This document shows, in pieces, positions 26,960-36,522 of a stretch of 64,000 bases of DNA. This stretch comes from Hymenobacter sp. BT559. GTDB lineage: Bacteria; Bacteroidota; Bacteroidia; Cytophagales; Hymenobacteraceae. Each line of letters opens with the position of its first letter. Within the stretch, counting starts at the first letter, position 1. The position numbers were made by a program, and so were the translations under genes. The stretch covers positions 248,001-312,000 of the forward strand of contig NZ_JAELXV010000003.1 of NCBI RefSeq assembly GCF_016427535.1, in the 5' to 3' direction. The notes under the pieces were generated by a model. The model saw only the letters and a list, made by a program, of their open reading frames with translations. It was not told the origin of the DNA and searched no databases.

Positions 26960-27038
26960 TTTCGACCAAACGGGGGATTTTTTCGACTAAAAATCGAGCG
27001 GGCGCGCTTGGTCGAAATCGGCCCTGGCGTGGTCGAAA
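26960..27038. promoter_or_regulatory. Putative double LytTR operator in a divergent promoter region
   Basis: Four copies of a nine-base element occur as two pairs. TTTCGACCA (26960-26968) and TTTCGACTA (26981-26989) point to the kinase operon. TGGTCGAAA (27009-27017) and an identical TGGTCGAAA (27030-27038) point to the outer-membrane gene. In each pair the starts are exactly 21 bases apart, the two-turn spacing known for LytTR-domain regulators. That the neighbouring LytTR protein binds here is an inference. Confidence 0.7.
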
Positions 27039-27136
27039 AAAGCGAAAAGAAGGTTTTGGGCGGCTGTTGCTTTGTCCCATTCCCAGCCGGTTGGCGGCGG
27101 GAGTCACGCACCCAGCAACCTTTTCTGCCCCTCGAT

Positions 27137-29551
27137 ATGAAAAACGTTTTCGCCTCCCTGCTCCTCACCGGCACCCTGGCTTCGGCCGCTCAGCAAGCCG
27201 CTGCTCAAGTAGCCGCCAACCCCGCCGCTACTGCCCTAGGTACCCTCGCTGGCACCGTAGCCGACAGCACCTCGCACCAGCCACTGGCCTTTGCCACGGT
27301 AATCGTGCGCTCTGCCAGCGATGCCAAAAAACTTCTGAGCACGGTGACTACTGATAAGGGTGCGTTCAGTTTCGCGGGCCTGGCGGCCGGGGCCTATACT
27401 CTGGAAGTCCGCTACCTCGGCTACCGTTCGGGCCGGCCTACGGCCGTGGCGGTGGGCGCGGGGAGCACGCCTGCCGTAGCCCTGGCGCTGGCTCCTGAGC
27501 ACCACGCGCTGGCCGAAGTGAAAGTGACGGCTGCCAAGCCTTTCATCGAGCAGCAGGCCGACAAGCTGGTGCTCAACGTGGCCGCTAGCCCCATCGCCGC
27601 GGGTGGCACCGCTGCCGACCTAATAGGCCGTGCCCCCGGCGTGCTGGAGCAAGGCGGCGGCTACCAGTTGCGCGGCAAAAGCGTGACCGTGATGCTCGAC
27701 GGTAAGCTCACCAACTTAAGCGGCGACGAGTTGAAAAACATGCTCAGCGCCATGCCCGCCAATAGCCTAGATAAGGTCGAGCTCATTGCCAACCCCTCGG
27801 CCAAGTACGATGCTAGTGCCAGCGCCATCGTGAACCTGGTGACGACCAAGAGCCTGAAGCTGGGCACCAATGGCACGGCTACCCTAGGCGTGGGCGCTGG
27901 GCGCTACAGCCGCTACAATGCTGGCCTGAACCTCAACCACCGCACCGAAAAGATGAACGTGTACGGTGGCCTCGACCGCCTCGACAACCAGACCTACAGC
28001 ACCACTAGCGCCGTGCGCGCCCTCAGCAGCGAAGGCCAACTGGCCGAGAACAGCCTCGAAACCCGCCGCCTCCAAACTAACAATGCCAAGCTGGGCTTTG
28101 GCTATGACCTAAGCAAAACCACTTCGGTCGGCGTGTTGGTAAAGGGCATGCTCACCGACCGCACCCGTGATGCCGAGAGCCAAGCGCTCCTCAGCGCGCC
28201 GCAGCAAGCCACGCTCGTAAACATCGCTGGGGCCTCGCAGGTAGTAAGCCCGGCTGTGAATGCCTACTACAAAACGGCTTTTGCGAAGGGTAAAACGCTG
28301 CGCGTGAACGCCGATTACTTCAGCTACGCTAAAAATTCTTACAACGACTACGCCACCAGCACTCGCGACGCGAGCGGCCCAGCCGACCTGCTACGTGACA
28401 ATTCGCCGGCCCGCAACTCGGTGAAATCGGTAATGGCCGACTACTCGCAGCCGCTTTATAAGGGTACGTTTGAGGCTGGCCTAAAAGCCATTTCAACCAC
28501 CACCGACAATGATATTCTTTGGGAGCAGGCACCCGCCGGCCAGCCCTGGACTACCGACCTCGGCAAAACCAACCACTTCGTGTACCGCGAAAACGTGCGC
28601 GCTGCCTACGCCACGTTCAGCCGCGACCTCAAGAAGGTGGCGCTGCAAGTGGGCCTGCGCGCCGAGCAAACCAACACCACTGGCACCTCGCTGACCACGG
28701 GCCAAACCACGGAGCGCCAGTACCTCAACTTCTTCCCCAGCGTGTCGGCGCAGTACAACCGGTCGGAGAAAACGCAGTTTGGCTTCTCGTATCGCCGCAA
28801 GATTGAGCGGGCCCAGTTTGGGATTGTCAACCCCTTTCTCACCTACATCAGCCCCTACCGCTACGTGCAGGGCAACGCTAACATTCTGCCCTCCCTCTCG
28901 CATAACCTGGAGGTGAGCTACTCCTATGGCAGCCTGCTTTCGGCGGCCGTGAGCTACAGCCGCTTCAGCGACGTTATCACCGAAAGCTACCAGAAAAACG
29001 ACGCCACGCAGGTAGTCATCAACTCCTTCGCCAACTACCGCAGCGCCGACCAGCTCGGCGCCACCCTGACCCTGATGAAGCCGCTGCTAAACAACAAGTG
29101 GCAGACCGTGACGACCCTAAGCGTGCTGGCTGCTCAAGTGCAAGGCGGCCCCGGTACCATTGGCCTAGCCAAGTCTAGCCCCGGCGCCTACCTCTCCAGC
29201 AACCACACTATCACGCTGCGCCCCGGCCTCAAAGCCGAAGTAGCCGCCTCTTATGCGTCACCTATGACCTTCGGTGGGCTGGCGATGCGGTCGAGCTACA
29301 GCGGTAACGTGGGCATCTCGCAGACCGTGCTCAAGGGCGCCGGCACGCTTACCCTCAATGTTACGGACATCTTCAACACCCAACGTACACGCTACGAGGT
29401 ACTCGCCGCCGGCATCAATTCGCAAAACGTCAACAAGTTCGAGAGCCGCTTTGTGAAGCTGAACTTCAGCTACAAGTTTGGCAACCAGAAAGTAAAAGCC
29501 AGCCAGCGCCGCGAAACGGGCGTGGAAGCCGAGCGCTCGCGCATGGAATAG
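27137..29551 (+). CDS. Outer-membrane beta-barrel protein (CarboxypepD-reg, TonB-receptor-like)
   Basis: This 804-residue outer-membrane protein belongs to the OMP_b-brl_3 group, which resembles TonB receptors. The start at 27137 (MKNVFASLLLTGTLASAAQQ) is chosen for its signal peptide; the frame is open for 79 more codons upstream, but these run through the putative operator. A CarboxypepD-reg domain (about 33-115, AGTVADSTSHQPLAFATVIV) precedes a plug-like region (LIGRAPGVLEQGGGYQLRGKSVTVMLDG) and a barrel ending in LNFSYKFGNQK with a charged tail. It is divergent from the LytS/LytTR operon and probably controlled by it. The ligand is unknown; no SusD is present. Confidence 0.88.
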   Translation: MKNVFASLLLTGTLASAAQQAAAQVAANPAATALGTLAGTVADSTSHQPLAFATVIVRSASDAKKLLSTVTTDKGAFSFAGLAAGAYTLEVRYLGYRSGRPTAVAVGAGSTPAVALALAPEHHALAEVKVTAAKPFIEQQADKLVLNVAASPIAAGGTAADLIGRAPGVLEQGGGYQLRGKSVTVMLDGKLTNLSGDELKNMLSAMPANSLDKVELIANPSAKYDASASAIVNLVTTKSLKLGTNGTATLGVGAGRYSRYNAGLNLNHRTEKMNVYGGLDRLDNQTYSTTSAVRALSSEGQLAENSLETRRLQTNNAKLGFGYDLSKTTSVGVLVKGMLTDRTRDAESQALLSAPQQATLVNIAGASQVVSPAVNAYYKTAFAKGKTLRVNADYFSYAKNSYNDYATSTRDASGPADLLRDNSPARNSVKSVMADYSQPLYKGTFEAGLKAISTTTDNDILWEQAPAGQPWTTDLGKTNHFVYRENVRAAYATFSRDLKKVALQVGLRAEQTNTTGTSLTTGQTTERQYLNFFPSVSAQYNRSEKTQFGFSYRRKIERAQFGIVNPFLTYISPYRYVQGNANILPSLSHNLEVSYSYGSLLSAAVSYSRFSDVITESYQKNDATQVVINSFANYRSADQLGATLTLMKPLLNNKWQTVTTLSVLAAQVQGGPGTIGLAKSSPGAYLSSNHTITLRPGLKAEVAASYASPMTFGGLAMRSSYSGNVGISQTVLKGAGTLTLNVTDIFNTQRTRYEVLAAGINSQNVNKFESRFVKLNFSYKFGNQKVKASQRRETGVEAERSRME

Positions 29552-29588
29552 TACTACGGGTGCCTTTCTGACTATGAAAACAGCGGCG

Positions 29589-29620
29589 GCGGCTGGTACG
29601 GATAGTTCCGTACCAGCCGC
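29589..29620 (+). terminator. Hairpin after the beta-barrel gene
   Basis: A 14-base perfect stem (GCGGCTGGTACGGA/TCCGTACCAGCCGC) with a four-base loop lies 38 bases past the stop codon. The following sequence TGTCTTT is only moderately T-rich. Confidence 0.75.
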
Positions 29621-29750
29621 TGTCTTTGCATTATCTGCCTCACTAGGTGGGCGTGGCTCGGTAGGTGAAGTGGGCAGGTTGGTAGAAAAAATGCGGCGGC
29701 TCGGTGCAGTTGGCCGCATTTTCGCGTTTAACCATAATTGGCGGGGCGGT

Positions 29751-29758
29751 TACTTTTG
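29751..29758 (+). promoter_or_regulatory. Candidate Bacteroidota -7 box (TACTTTTG)
   Basis: The sequence matches the TAnnTTTG consensus and lies 28 bases before the start codon of the AsmA-like gene. A convincing -33 TTG box at the right distance is not seen. Confidence 0.45.
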
Positions 29759-29785
29759 CCCACGACCCCTAATTACCTCTTCCTG

Positions 29786-32700
29786 ATGCGTAAGATTCTC
29801 TTTGGTTTTCTGCTCTTTCTGGTGGTGCTGGTGGCGGCGGCCGCGCTGGCGCCCTTCCTCTTCAAGGACAAGCTGCGTGCGCTGGCCGACAAGCAAATAG
29901 CCCAGCGCGTGCGCGCCAAGGTGCAGTACAACCCCGCCGATATCGACGTGACGCTGCTCAGCACGTTTCCCGACCTAGGGCTGGATATCAAGAATCTGCG
30001 CGTGATTGGCGTCGATTCCTTCAGCCGCGATACGCTGGCCTACCTGCCCCGCCTGCGCGTGGGCCTCGACCTGATGAGCGTTATCAAAGGCCAGCAGATT
30101 GATATTAAGAGCGTGAACCTCGACCAGCCCGACATTGCGGTGAAGGTGCTGAAAAGCGGCCGGGCCAACTGGGATATCATGATTTCGGACTCCGCCGCCG
30201 CGGCAAAAGGTCAGGATACCAGCGCCGTGAACCTCGCCATCCAAGGCTGGAAAATTGACAACGGCCGCCTGCGCTACGACGACCGCAGCATCCCCTTCCG
30301 CCTAGATGCGCGGGGCCTCAACCACACCGGCAAGGGCGACTTTGCGAAGAATATCTTTGACCTGACTTCAAATACCAAGATTGCCAAGCTCACGGCCAAC
30401 TACGCCGGGGTAGACTACCTGACTGACAAACAGGTAGACGCCGATATCGCGATGGCGATGGACCTAGGCAAGAGCCTCTATACTTTCAAAGAAAACCAGG
30501 TAAAGCTGAATGACTTTCCGTTCAGCTTCGCGGGCGCCATCGGGCTGCCCAATGCCACGGATATCACCTACGACATCACCTTCAAGGCGCTGCAAACTGA
30601 CTTTAAGAATATCCTGAGCTTGGTGCCCGGCGTGTTCAACGAGCAGTTTAAGGACGTGCAGGCCAGCGGACAGGTCGCTTTTAATGGCTATTACAAAGGT
30701 GTTCAAAACAAGCTGCGTATGCCCGGCTACGGCGTAAACCTAACCGTGACCAACGCCCGCTTCCACTACCCGCAGCTACCTAGGGAGGCTAAGAACATTA
30801 ATGTGGCGATGGTGGTGGATAACCCTTCGGGCTTTACCAACAACGTGAAAGTCAATGTGTCGAAGTTCCACCTCGACCTGGGCAACGACCCCGTAGATGG
30901 CAACGTGATTATCGACGGCCTGGAGCCCATGAAGGTGGATGGCCGCGTGAAAGCCAACGTGAATCTGGCCGAGGCGCTGAAAGTGTACCCGGTAGCCGGC
31001 ATCAACATGCGTGGCCAATTCTTCGTGGATGCCACGGCCAAGGGCACCTACTCGAAAACCCAGATGCCGGTGGTGAACGCCGCCATCAAGATGAGCAACG
31101 GCTACGTGAAATCGAACCAGTTTCCGGCCCCGATTGAGGACATTAATCTGAGTGGGACGGTGGTGAACAAGACCGGGCAGGTGAACGATACCTACGTCAA
31201 CCTGCCGCAGTTCCACATGGTGCTGGAGGGCGAGCCGCTCGACGGCCGCCTCGCGGCCCACAATATTAACTCGCCCATCTTCGACGCTAATGTGAAGGGC
31301 ACCGTGGACCTCACGAAGATGACCAAAATCTTCCCGCTCGAAGGCATGACCGTGACCGGCCGCGTATCGGGCGACATCGCCGCCGCCGGCAACATGGCCG
31401 ACGTGGAGGCCGGCCGCTACCAAAATGTGAAAGCCAGCGGGGCGGTGAAAGCTAACAATATCACCTATAAGAGCAAGGACTTGCCGCAGGGCGTGAAAAT
31501 CAGCAGCGCAGCGGGTACGTTCAACAACAACCAGATTAACATTCAGAGCCTGAACGGCACGGCGGGCTCTTCCGACTTCGCCGCCAATGGCACCGTAAGC
31601 AACTACCTAGGGTACCTCTTCACGCCCGGCCAGCCGCTACGCGGCACCATGAACGTGACCTCGCACAACTTCAACGTGAACGAGTTTATGGTAGACCCGG
31701 TGAGCGAGAAGCCTACCGCGGGCGCCGTAAAAGCCGCCCCCGCCAAGGCCGATGGCGTGGTGCCGATTCCGAAATTTTTCGACCTCGTGCTGAACAGCAA
31801 GGTCGATAACGTGACCTACGACAACCTGAAGCTGCAAAATGCCAGCGGCACCGTGACGGTGAAAAACGAGGTAGCCACGCTCAAAAATCTCACTTTTAAC
31901 ACCCTAGGGGCCACTTTTGGCACCACTGGTAGCTACAACACGCAAGATCTGGCGCACCCCAAGTTCGACCTAGGGCTGGATATTAAGCAGCTCGATTTCC
32001 AAAAGGCATTCAGCGCGTTTAACACGGTGAAGGCGCTGGTGCCGCTGGCCTCTACGGTGCAGGGCGTATTCAATACCAAGTTCTCGGCCAGCGGCGAAAT
32101 GGGCCAAGACATGCTGCCCAAACTGAGCACCCTAAGCGGCAGCGGCCTGTTTGACATTGTGAAAGCGGCCGTGTTGCAGTCGCCCACCCTGACGCAGATT
32201 GCCAGCCTCACGACCCTGCCCGAGCTCAAAAACCTGCAAGTGCTGAACCGTGAGGTGAAGGCTCAAATCGTGAACGGCAACCTCGTGGTGCAGCCCTTCG
32301 ACCTGACGGTGGGTGACATCAAAATGACCCTAGGTGGCTCGAACAGCCTGCAAGGCATCTTGTCCTACGTGGCCGCCATTAACGCACCCACTGGCAAGCT
32401 CGGCTCGGCAGTGAGCAATAAGCTGACTCAGCTAACCGGCGTGCAAAACATCCAGGGTACCGACCGCGTGACGCTGGGCCTCAACATTGGCGGCAACATC
32501 GCCAGCCCTAGCGTGAAGCTGACCAGCGGCAGCCTCAAAGACCAGGGCAAAGCTATCGTGACCAACGTAGTGAAAACCAAGCTTACCAATACTCTGCTCG
32601 ACCTGGCTAATAAGAACCGCGCGAAAACCGATAGCACGCAGAAAGCCACCGCCATCACGCAGCAAAACGCGCAGGAGCAGCTGAATCTGGAAGTACAGAA

Positions 32701-32845
32701 GCGCAAGCTAGAGGCGCAGGAAAAAGCCAGGCAAGCCATTGGCAAGGGGCTCAACAGTCTCTTTGGTGGTGGGCGTAAGACTACGCCGGCCGCGCCAGCT
32801 GCCACACCTACCCCAGCTGATACGACTAAGAAAGCCACGCCTTAG
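29786..32845 (+). CDS. AsmA family protein (bridge-like lipid-transfer/envelope protein)
   Basis: This large envelope protein of 1019 residues is anchored by an N-terminal transmembrane helix (MRKILFGFLLFLVVLVAAAALAP) with the rest in the periplasm. The start at 29786 is chosen because the helix follows directly. The AsmA signature of long beta-strand repeats is visible: an early DIDVTLLSTFPDLGLDIKNL segment, a DPVDGNVIIDGLEPMKVDG region, and a C-terminal AsmA_2-like part (GDIKMTLGGSNSLQGILSY). AsmA relatives are proposed to carry phospholipid between membranes or affect outer-membrane assembly. The last 70 residues are a charged helix (NLEVQKRKLEAQEKARQ) and a Pro/Ala/Thr tail. Confidence 0.85.
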   Translation: MRKILFGFLLFLVVLVAAAALAPFLFKDKLRALADKQIAQRVRAKVQYNPADIDVTLLSTFPDLGLDIKNLRVIGVDSFSRDTLAYLPRLRVGLDLMSVIKGQQIDIKSVNLDQPDIAVKVLKSGRANWDIMISDSAAAAKGQDTSAVNLAIQGWKIDNGRLRYDDRSIPFRLDARGLNHTGKGDFAKNIFDLTSNTKIAKLTANYAGVDYLTDKQVDADIAMAMDLGKSLYTFKENQVKLNDFPFSFAGAIGLPNATDITYDITFKALQTDFKNILSLVPGVFNEQFKDVQASGQVAFNGYYKGVQNKLRMPGYGVNLTVTNARFHYPQLPREAKNINVAMVVDNPSGFTNNVKVNVSKFHLDLGNDPVDGNVIIDGLEPMKVDGRVKANVNLAEALKVYPVAGINMRGQFFVDATAKGTYSKTQMPVVNAAIKMSNGYVKSNQFPAPIEDINLSGTVVNKTGQVNDTYVNLPQFHMVLEGEPLDGRLAAHNINSPIFDANVKGTVDLTKMTKIFPLEGMTVTGRVSGDIAAAGNMADVEAGRYQNVKASGAVKANNITYKSKDLPQGVKISSAAGTFNNNQINIQSLNGTAGSSDFAANGTVSNYLGYLFTPGQPLRGTMNVTSHNFNVNEFMVDPVSEKPTAGAVKAAPAKADGVVPIPKFFDLVLNSKVDNVTYDNLKLQNASGTVTVKNEVATLKNLTFNTLGATFGTTGSYNTQDLAHPKFDLGLDIKQLDFQKAFSAFNTVKALVPLASTVQGVFNTKFSASGEMGQDMLPKLSTLSGSGLFDIVKAAVLQSPTLTQIASLTTLPELKNLQVLNREVKAQIVNGNLVVQPFDLTVGDIKMTLGGSNSLQGILSYVAAINAPTGKLGSAVSNKLTQLTGVQNIQGTDRVTLGLNIGGNIASPSVKLTSGSLKDQGKAIVTNVVKTKLTNTLLDLANKNRAKTDSTQKATAITQQNAQEQLNLEVQKRKLEAQEKARQAIGKGLNSLFGGGRKTTPAAPAATPTPADTTKKATP

Positions 32846-32878
32846 CGAGGAGGCTATTGGCAAAATTTTTGCCGTAAT

Positions 32879-32915
32879 AAAGCCCAGTTGCCAATCCGGT
32901 AGCTGGGCTTTTTAG
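32879..32915 (+). terminator. Terminator after the AsmA-like gene
   Basis: The stem AAAGCCCAG/CTGGGCTTT with a 15-base loop is followed by TTTTT. It lies 33 bases past the stop codon. Confidence 0.88.
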
Positions 32916-32948
32916 TACATTTTAATTCTTATTCTTAGTACAGCTTTT

Positions 32949-33797
32949 ATGCAAAAACACCTTCTTTTAGGGCTGGCTGGTGCCACTTTGCTCAGTTTGG
33001 CTAGCTGCTCCAAAAACTCATCGGACAATGCCAGCGCTGGCGCGGCCAAGCTGGAAGTACGTCTCACCGATGCGCCTGGCAATTTCAGCGCCGTGGTGCT
33101 CGATGTGCAGCAGGTAGAAGTGCATCTCAAAAATGAAAACGACCCGAGCGGTTGGCAAACGTTGGCCTTCACGCCCCAGGCCGTGAACGTGCTGGACTAC
33201 GTCAATGGCAAGTCGGCACTACTGGTAAATACTGATTTCGCGCCCGGCGACCTCAAGGAAATTCGGCTGATACTCGGGCCCAATAGCCACGTGGTGGGCA
33301 CCGACAACCAGCGCTACGACTTGAAAACGCCCAGCGGGCAGACCTCGGGCGTGAAGCTGAAGCTCGACAACGTAACGCTGCAAGCCAACGCTACCTACCA
33401 GCTGCTGCTCGATTTTGACGTTGCTAAGTCTATTGTGGAGCGCGGCAACTGGCGAGCCGGCAACGATAAGAAAGAGCGCTACCTGCTCAAGCCTGTTATT
33501 CGGCTGGTGGCCCAAAACTTGCAGGGTGGCCTCAGTGGCACCGTAAACCCAGCCGCCGCTCGGCCGCAAGTGCTGGCCATTCGCTCGTCGATACTCGGCC
33601 CCGACACCGTGAGCACGTTTGCGGATGCCTCGGGGGCCTTTCAGCTTAGAGGCTTGGCGGCTGGTACGTACCAGGTACAGTTCTTTCCGAGCACTACGGC
33701 GCTTACTGGGCAGTCAGCTTATAAAAATGTGGTAGTGCCTAATGTCACTGTCACGACAAACCAAGTAACTAGCCTAGGCGTGACGCAGTTGCAGTAA
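32949..33797 (+). CDS. DUF4382 domain lipoprotein
   Basis: This is a 282-residue lipoprotein of unknown role. The signal ends in LLSLASC with Cys at residue 20. The DUF4382 domain (about 33-180) shows the family pattern: LEVRLTDAPGNFSAVVLDVQQVEVHL near the start, then VNVLDYVNGKSALL, LKEIRLILG and YQLLLDFDVAKSIV. A C-terminal carboxypeptidase-like beta-sandwich follows (GGLSGTVNPAAARPQV..GAFQLRGLAAGTYQVQFFPS). Both domains suggest a ligand- or surface-binding role. It is flanked by terminators and A+T-rich spacers, so it appears monocistronic. Confidence 0.88.
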   Translation: MQKHLLLGLAGATLLSLASCSKNSSDNASAGAAKLEVRLTDAPGNFSAVVLDVQQVEVHLKNENDPSGWQTLAFTPQAVNVLDYVNGKSALLVNTDFAPGDLKEIRLILGPNSHVVGTDNQRYDLKTPSGQTSGVKLKLDNVTLQANATYQLLLDFDVAKSIVERGNWRAGNDKKERYLLKPVIRLVAQNLQGGLSGTVNPAAARPQVLAIRSSILGPDTVSTFADASGAFQLRGLAAGTYQVQFFPSTTALTGQSAYKNVVVPNVTVTTNQVTSLGVTQLQ

Positions 33798-34120
33798 TTC
33801 GGAAGATGTCAATAGATGCATAATTCATTGATAGACAATAAAAAGTGATGCTTAGTAGTGGTCGCTATTGTCGATTAACACAGCCGCTATTGCTCGAAAT
33901 GAATTGATAATGTGCCGGGTTGCGGAAAATGTTCGTATAAGGACATAGCCGTGGTCCGGCCTTTTTTCAGTTCGTTTGAAAGGCGCAAGCCTAAGGGCAA
34001 CCGTAAAAAATGCGTAGGTTTGCAACAAATTTCATCTTTTCTTCATTATCGGTTTCGACTTGAGCGAATTGCTTTGAGCGAGTCGCCATGAACACACTTT
34101 AAGGAAAAACAGGATACCGT
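33798..34120. other. Intergenic region before the export operon
   Basis: This 323-base spacer is richer in A+T than the genes. It contains TAGGTTTG at 34015-34022, a match to the Bacteroidota -7 box, about 100 bases before the export operon. A T-rich stretch at about 33960-33967 follows a G+C-rich segment but I see no clean stem. No gene or RNA is supported. Confidence 0.45.
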
Positions 34121-35143
34121 ATGGCATCACACGCTACGGCCGGCTTGCCGCCACCCACCCCCTGGCAGCGCCTTACCCGCATGCTCGATACTGAGCGCAG
34201 CACTATTCGCTACATCATTTTCTACGCCGTTCTCACCGGCCTCATCAGCTTGTCGCTGCCCCTAGGTACGCAGGCGGTATTCAACCTGGTTTCGACGGGG
34301 GCGGTGTTCAGCTCCACCTACATCTTGGTGGCGGTGGTAGTGGGCGGCGTGCTACTAGGCGGCATTTTGCTAGTAGGCCAGATTACGCTGGTCGAGGCCA
34401 TCGAGCAACGCATTTTTGCCAAAGCGGCCATCGAGTACGCCTACCGGCTGCCGCGCATCAAGCCCGAGGCCTTGAAGGGCCTGGACGCTAAGGAGCTAGT
34501 AAACCGCTTTTTTGATATTCTGACCGTGCAGAAAGGCCTCACCAAGCTGCTGGTTGATGTCATGTTTGCGGTACTTCAAATTTTAATGGGCGTGATAGTG
34601 CTGTCCTTCTATCACCCCATTTTCATTGGGTTTGGCTTGTTTACTATCCTGGCACTGGGGTTTGTGTACATGCTCAACTACCGGCGGGCGCTACGTACCA
34701 GCATCGAAGAGTCGGCCTATAAGTACGAGTTGGTAGCCTGGCTCGAAGAAGTAGCTGGCCGCCTCGACGAGGTGCGCGGCGACGACAAGGAAGAGCACAA
34801 AACCCTGGCCCGCGCCGACGAGCTAACTTCCGAGTACCTGCACGCTCGCAATGAGCACTTTCGCGTGCTCAAGTCATACTACAACTATGGTATTGCCCTG
34901 CGTACTATTCTAACGGCGGGGCTACTGATATCGGGCACGCTCTTCGTAGTGTCGCGCCAAATGACCCTAGGGCAGTTTGTGGCCGCCGAAGTACTGATTG
35001 TGATGATTAGCGGCTCGATAGAAAAGCTGATGACAAGCATCAACACCATTTTTGACGTGCTGACGGCGGTGGAGAAAGTAGCTGCCGTAACTGACCTGCC
35101 CATGGACGAGCATAAGAATTCTATTGCCTTCGAGAATGCTTAA
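34121..35143 (+). CDS. ABC exporter membrane domain without ATPase domain
   Basis: The 340-residue product aligns by pattern with the six-helix membrane domain of type I (ABC_membrane) exporters such as HlyB/PrtD relatives: helices near 30-50, 65-90, 140-160, 162-182, 250-275 and 280-300, with the coupling-loop segment VNRFFDILTVQKGL. It stops at EHKNSIAFENA, where an ATPase domain would normally begin (I-x-FENVSF). No Walker A, signature or Walker B motif exists here or in the next two genes. The end overlaps the next gene's start (ATGCTTAA at 35136-35143), which shows the short form is a settled design and not a recent truncation. It is followed by HlyD-like and TolC-like genes. Confidence 0.85.
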   Translation: MASHATAGLPPPTPWQRLTRMLDTERSTIRYIIFYAVLTGLISLSLPLGTQAVFNLVSTGAVFSSTYILVAVVVGGVLLGGILLVGQITLVEAIEQRIFAKAAIEYAYRLPRIKPEALKGLDAKELVNRFFDILTVQKGLTKLLVDVMFAVLQILMGVIVLSFYHPIFIGFGLFTILALGFVYMLNYRRALRTSIEESAYKYELVAWLEEVAGRLDEVRGDDKEEHKTLARADELTSEYLHARNEHFRVLKSYYNYGIALRTILTAGLLISGTLFVVSRQMTLGQFVAAEVLIVMISGSIEKLMTSINTIFDVLTAVEKVAAVTDLPMDEHKNSIAFENA

Positions 35144-36515
35144 TATATCTAATCAGAATGTTATCGATGAGGTGTGGGAGCACGTGCCCCGGCAGTCGCG
35201 CCCCGAGCTGCTGCGCACCTTTGCTAGCCGCAAGCTGGGCCGCATCCTGATGGTCATCGGTATCGTCTTCATTATCATCCTGTTCTTACCTTGGCGCCAG
35301 ACCATTGAAGGCTTTGGCACGCTCACGGCCCTCACGCCGCAGGACCGCCCCCAAAACATTCAGAACCAGATAGCCGGCCGTATTGAGCACTGGAACGTTC
35401 GCGAAGGCCAGTTTGTGCGCAAAGGCGACACACTGCTAATGCTGTCGGAGGTGAAAGATGAGTACTTCGACCCCAACCTACCCCAGCGCCTGCGCGAGCA
35501 GCTGTCCGCCAAGCAGGGCAACGTGGTCGCATACCAGGCCAAAATCAACGCCACCGACCAGCAGATTGCCGCCCTGCGCGCCACGCTGGAAGTGCAGCTC
35601 GAATCGGCCCGCAACAAAGTAGAGCAGGCTGAAAACTACCTCAACAGTGACCGTGCCGACCTGGTAGCTATCACTAATTTCTACGAAACGTCGCGGGCCC
35701 GACTGTTGCGCTACGAGGAGGGCTACAAAAACGGCTTGTTCTCGCTTACCGACATCGAAACGCGCCGCCTCAAGCTGCAAGAAGACCTAGCTAAGGTGAC
35801 CTCGCAGCGCAACAAGGTGAATAGCAGCATCCAGAACCTAGCCAATGCCCGCATTGAACTGGCTAACCTGCGTGCCAAGTACGGCCAGGACCTAGCTAAG
35901 GCCAACTCCGACCGTAGCACGGCCGTAGCCAACCGCGAAACCTACGAAGGCGAAGTAGCCGCCACCCGCAATAAAATTGCCAACGTATCTGTGCGCCGTG
36001 ACCTCTACATCGTGCGTGCCCCCCAAACGGGCTACATCGTGCGTGCGCTCAAGGCCGGTATTGGTGAGACCATTAAGGAGGGCGAGAGCATTGCCACCTT
36101 GCAGCCCGAGGCCCCGGCCCTAGCCGCCGAAATCTACGTGCGAGCTATGGACGTGCCGCTCATTCAGCGCGGACGCACAGCGCGCTTGCAGTTTGAGGGC
36201 TTCCCGGCCATCCAGTTTTCGGGCTGGCCCTCGGCAGCGGTGGGTACGTTTGGCGGCGAAGTGGTGGTGATAGATGTGGTGAACAGCCCCGGTGGCAAGT
36301 ACCGCCTGCTGGTGCGCCCCACCCAGCCCCAGCGCGGCGACCAGCCCTGGCCCAAGCAGCTGCGCCTAGGCTCGGGCGTGCAGGGCTGGGTTATCCTAGA
36401 CTCGGTGCCGGTTTGGTACGAAATCTGGCGTCAGCTCAACGGCTTCCCGCCCACCCTAAGCAAAGAACCCGAGGTAACCCCCACCAAAGCTGATGCTGGC
36501 AAAGCCAGCAAATAG
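35136..36515 (+). CDS. HlyD-family periplasmic adaptor
   Basis: This membrane-fusion protein of 459 residues links an inner-membrane transporter to an outer-membrane channel. One transmembrane helix lies near residues 35-52 (ILMVIGIVFIIILFLPW). The biotinyl-lipoyl-like half-motifs are GRIEHWNVREGQFVRKGDTLLML (about 82-105) and RAPQTGYIVRALKAGIGETIKEGESIATL (about 290-320). A long coiled-coil hairpin lies between them (about 120-280). A beta-barrel domain follows. Start at 35136 (MLNISNQNVIDEVW) is set by the eight-base overlap with the ABC membrane-domain gene. It is the middle gene of a three-gene export operon. Confidence 0.9.
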   Translation: MLNISNQNVIDEVWEHVPRQSRPELLRTFASRKLGRILMVIGIVFIIILFLPWRQTIEGFGTLTALTPQDRPQNIQNQIAGRIEHWNVREGQFVRKGDTLLMLSEVKDEYFDPNLPQRLREQLSAKQGNVVAYQAKINATDQQIAALRATLEVQLESARNKVEQAENYLNSDRADLVAITNFYETSRARLLRYEEGYKNGLFSLTDIETRRLKLQEDLAKVTSQRNKVNSSIQNLANARIELANLRAKYGQDLAKANSDRSTAVANRETYEGEVAATRNKIANVSVRRDLYIVRAPQTGYIVRALKAGIGETIKEGESIATLQPEAPALAAEIYVRAMDVPLIQRGRTARLQFEGFPAIQFSGWPSAAVGTFGGEVVVIDVVNSPGGKYRLLVRPTQPQRGDQPWPKQLRLGSGVQGWVILDSVPVWYEIWRQLNGFPPTLSKEPEVTPTKADAGKASK

Positions 36516-36522
36516 CCGCAAT

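Noticed and set aside
29574..29786. 70-codon frame between the beta-barrel and AsmA-like genes
   Set aside because: It is made largely of the hairpin at 29589-29620 and the promoter region of the next gene.
30776..31423. 215-codon minus-strand frame rich in His and Val
   Set aside because: It is an antisense shadow of the AsmA-like gene; the composition follows from its codon bias.
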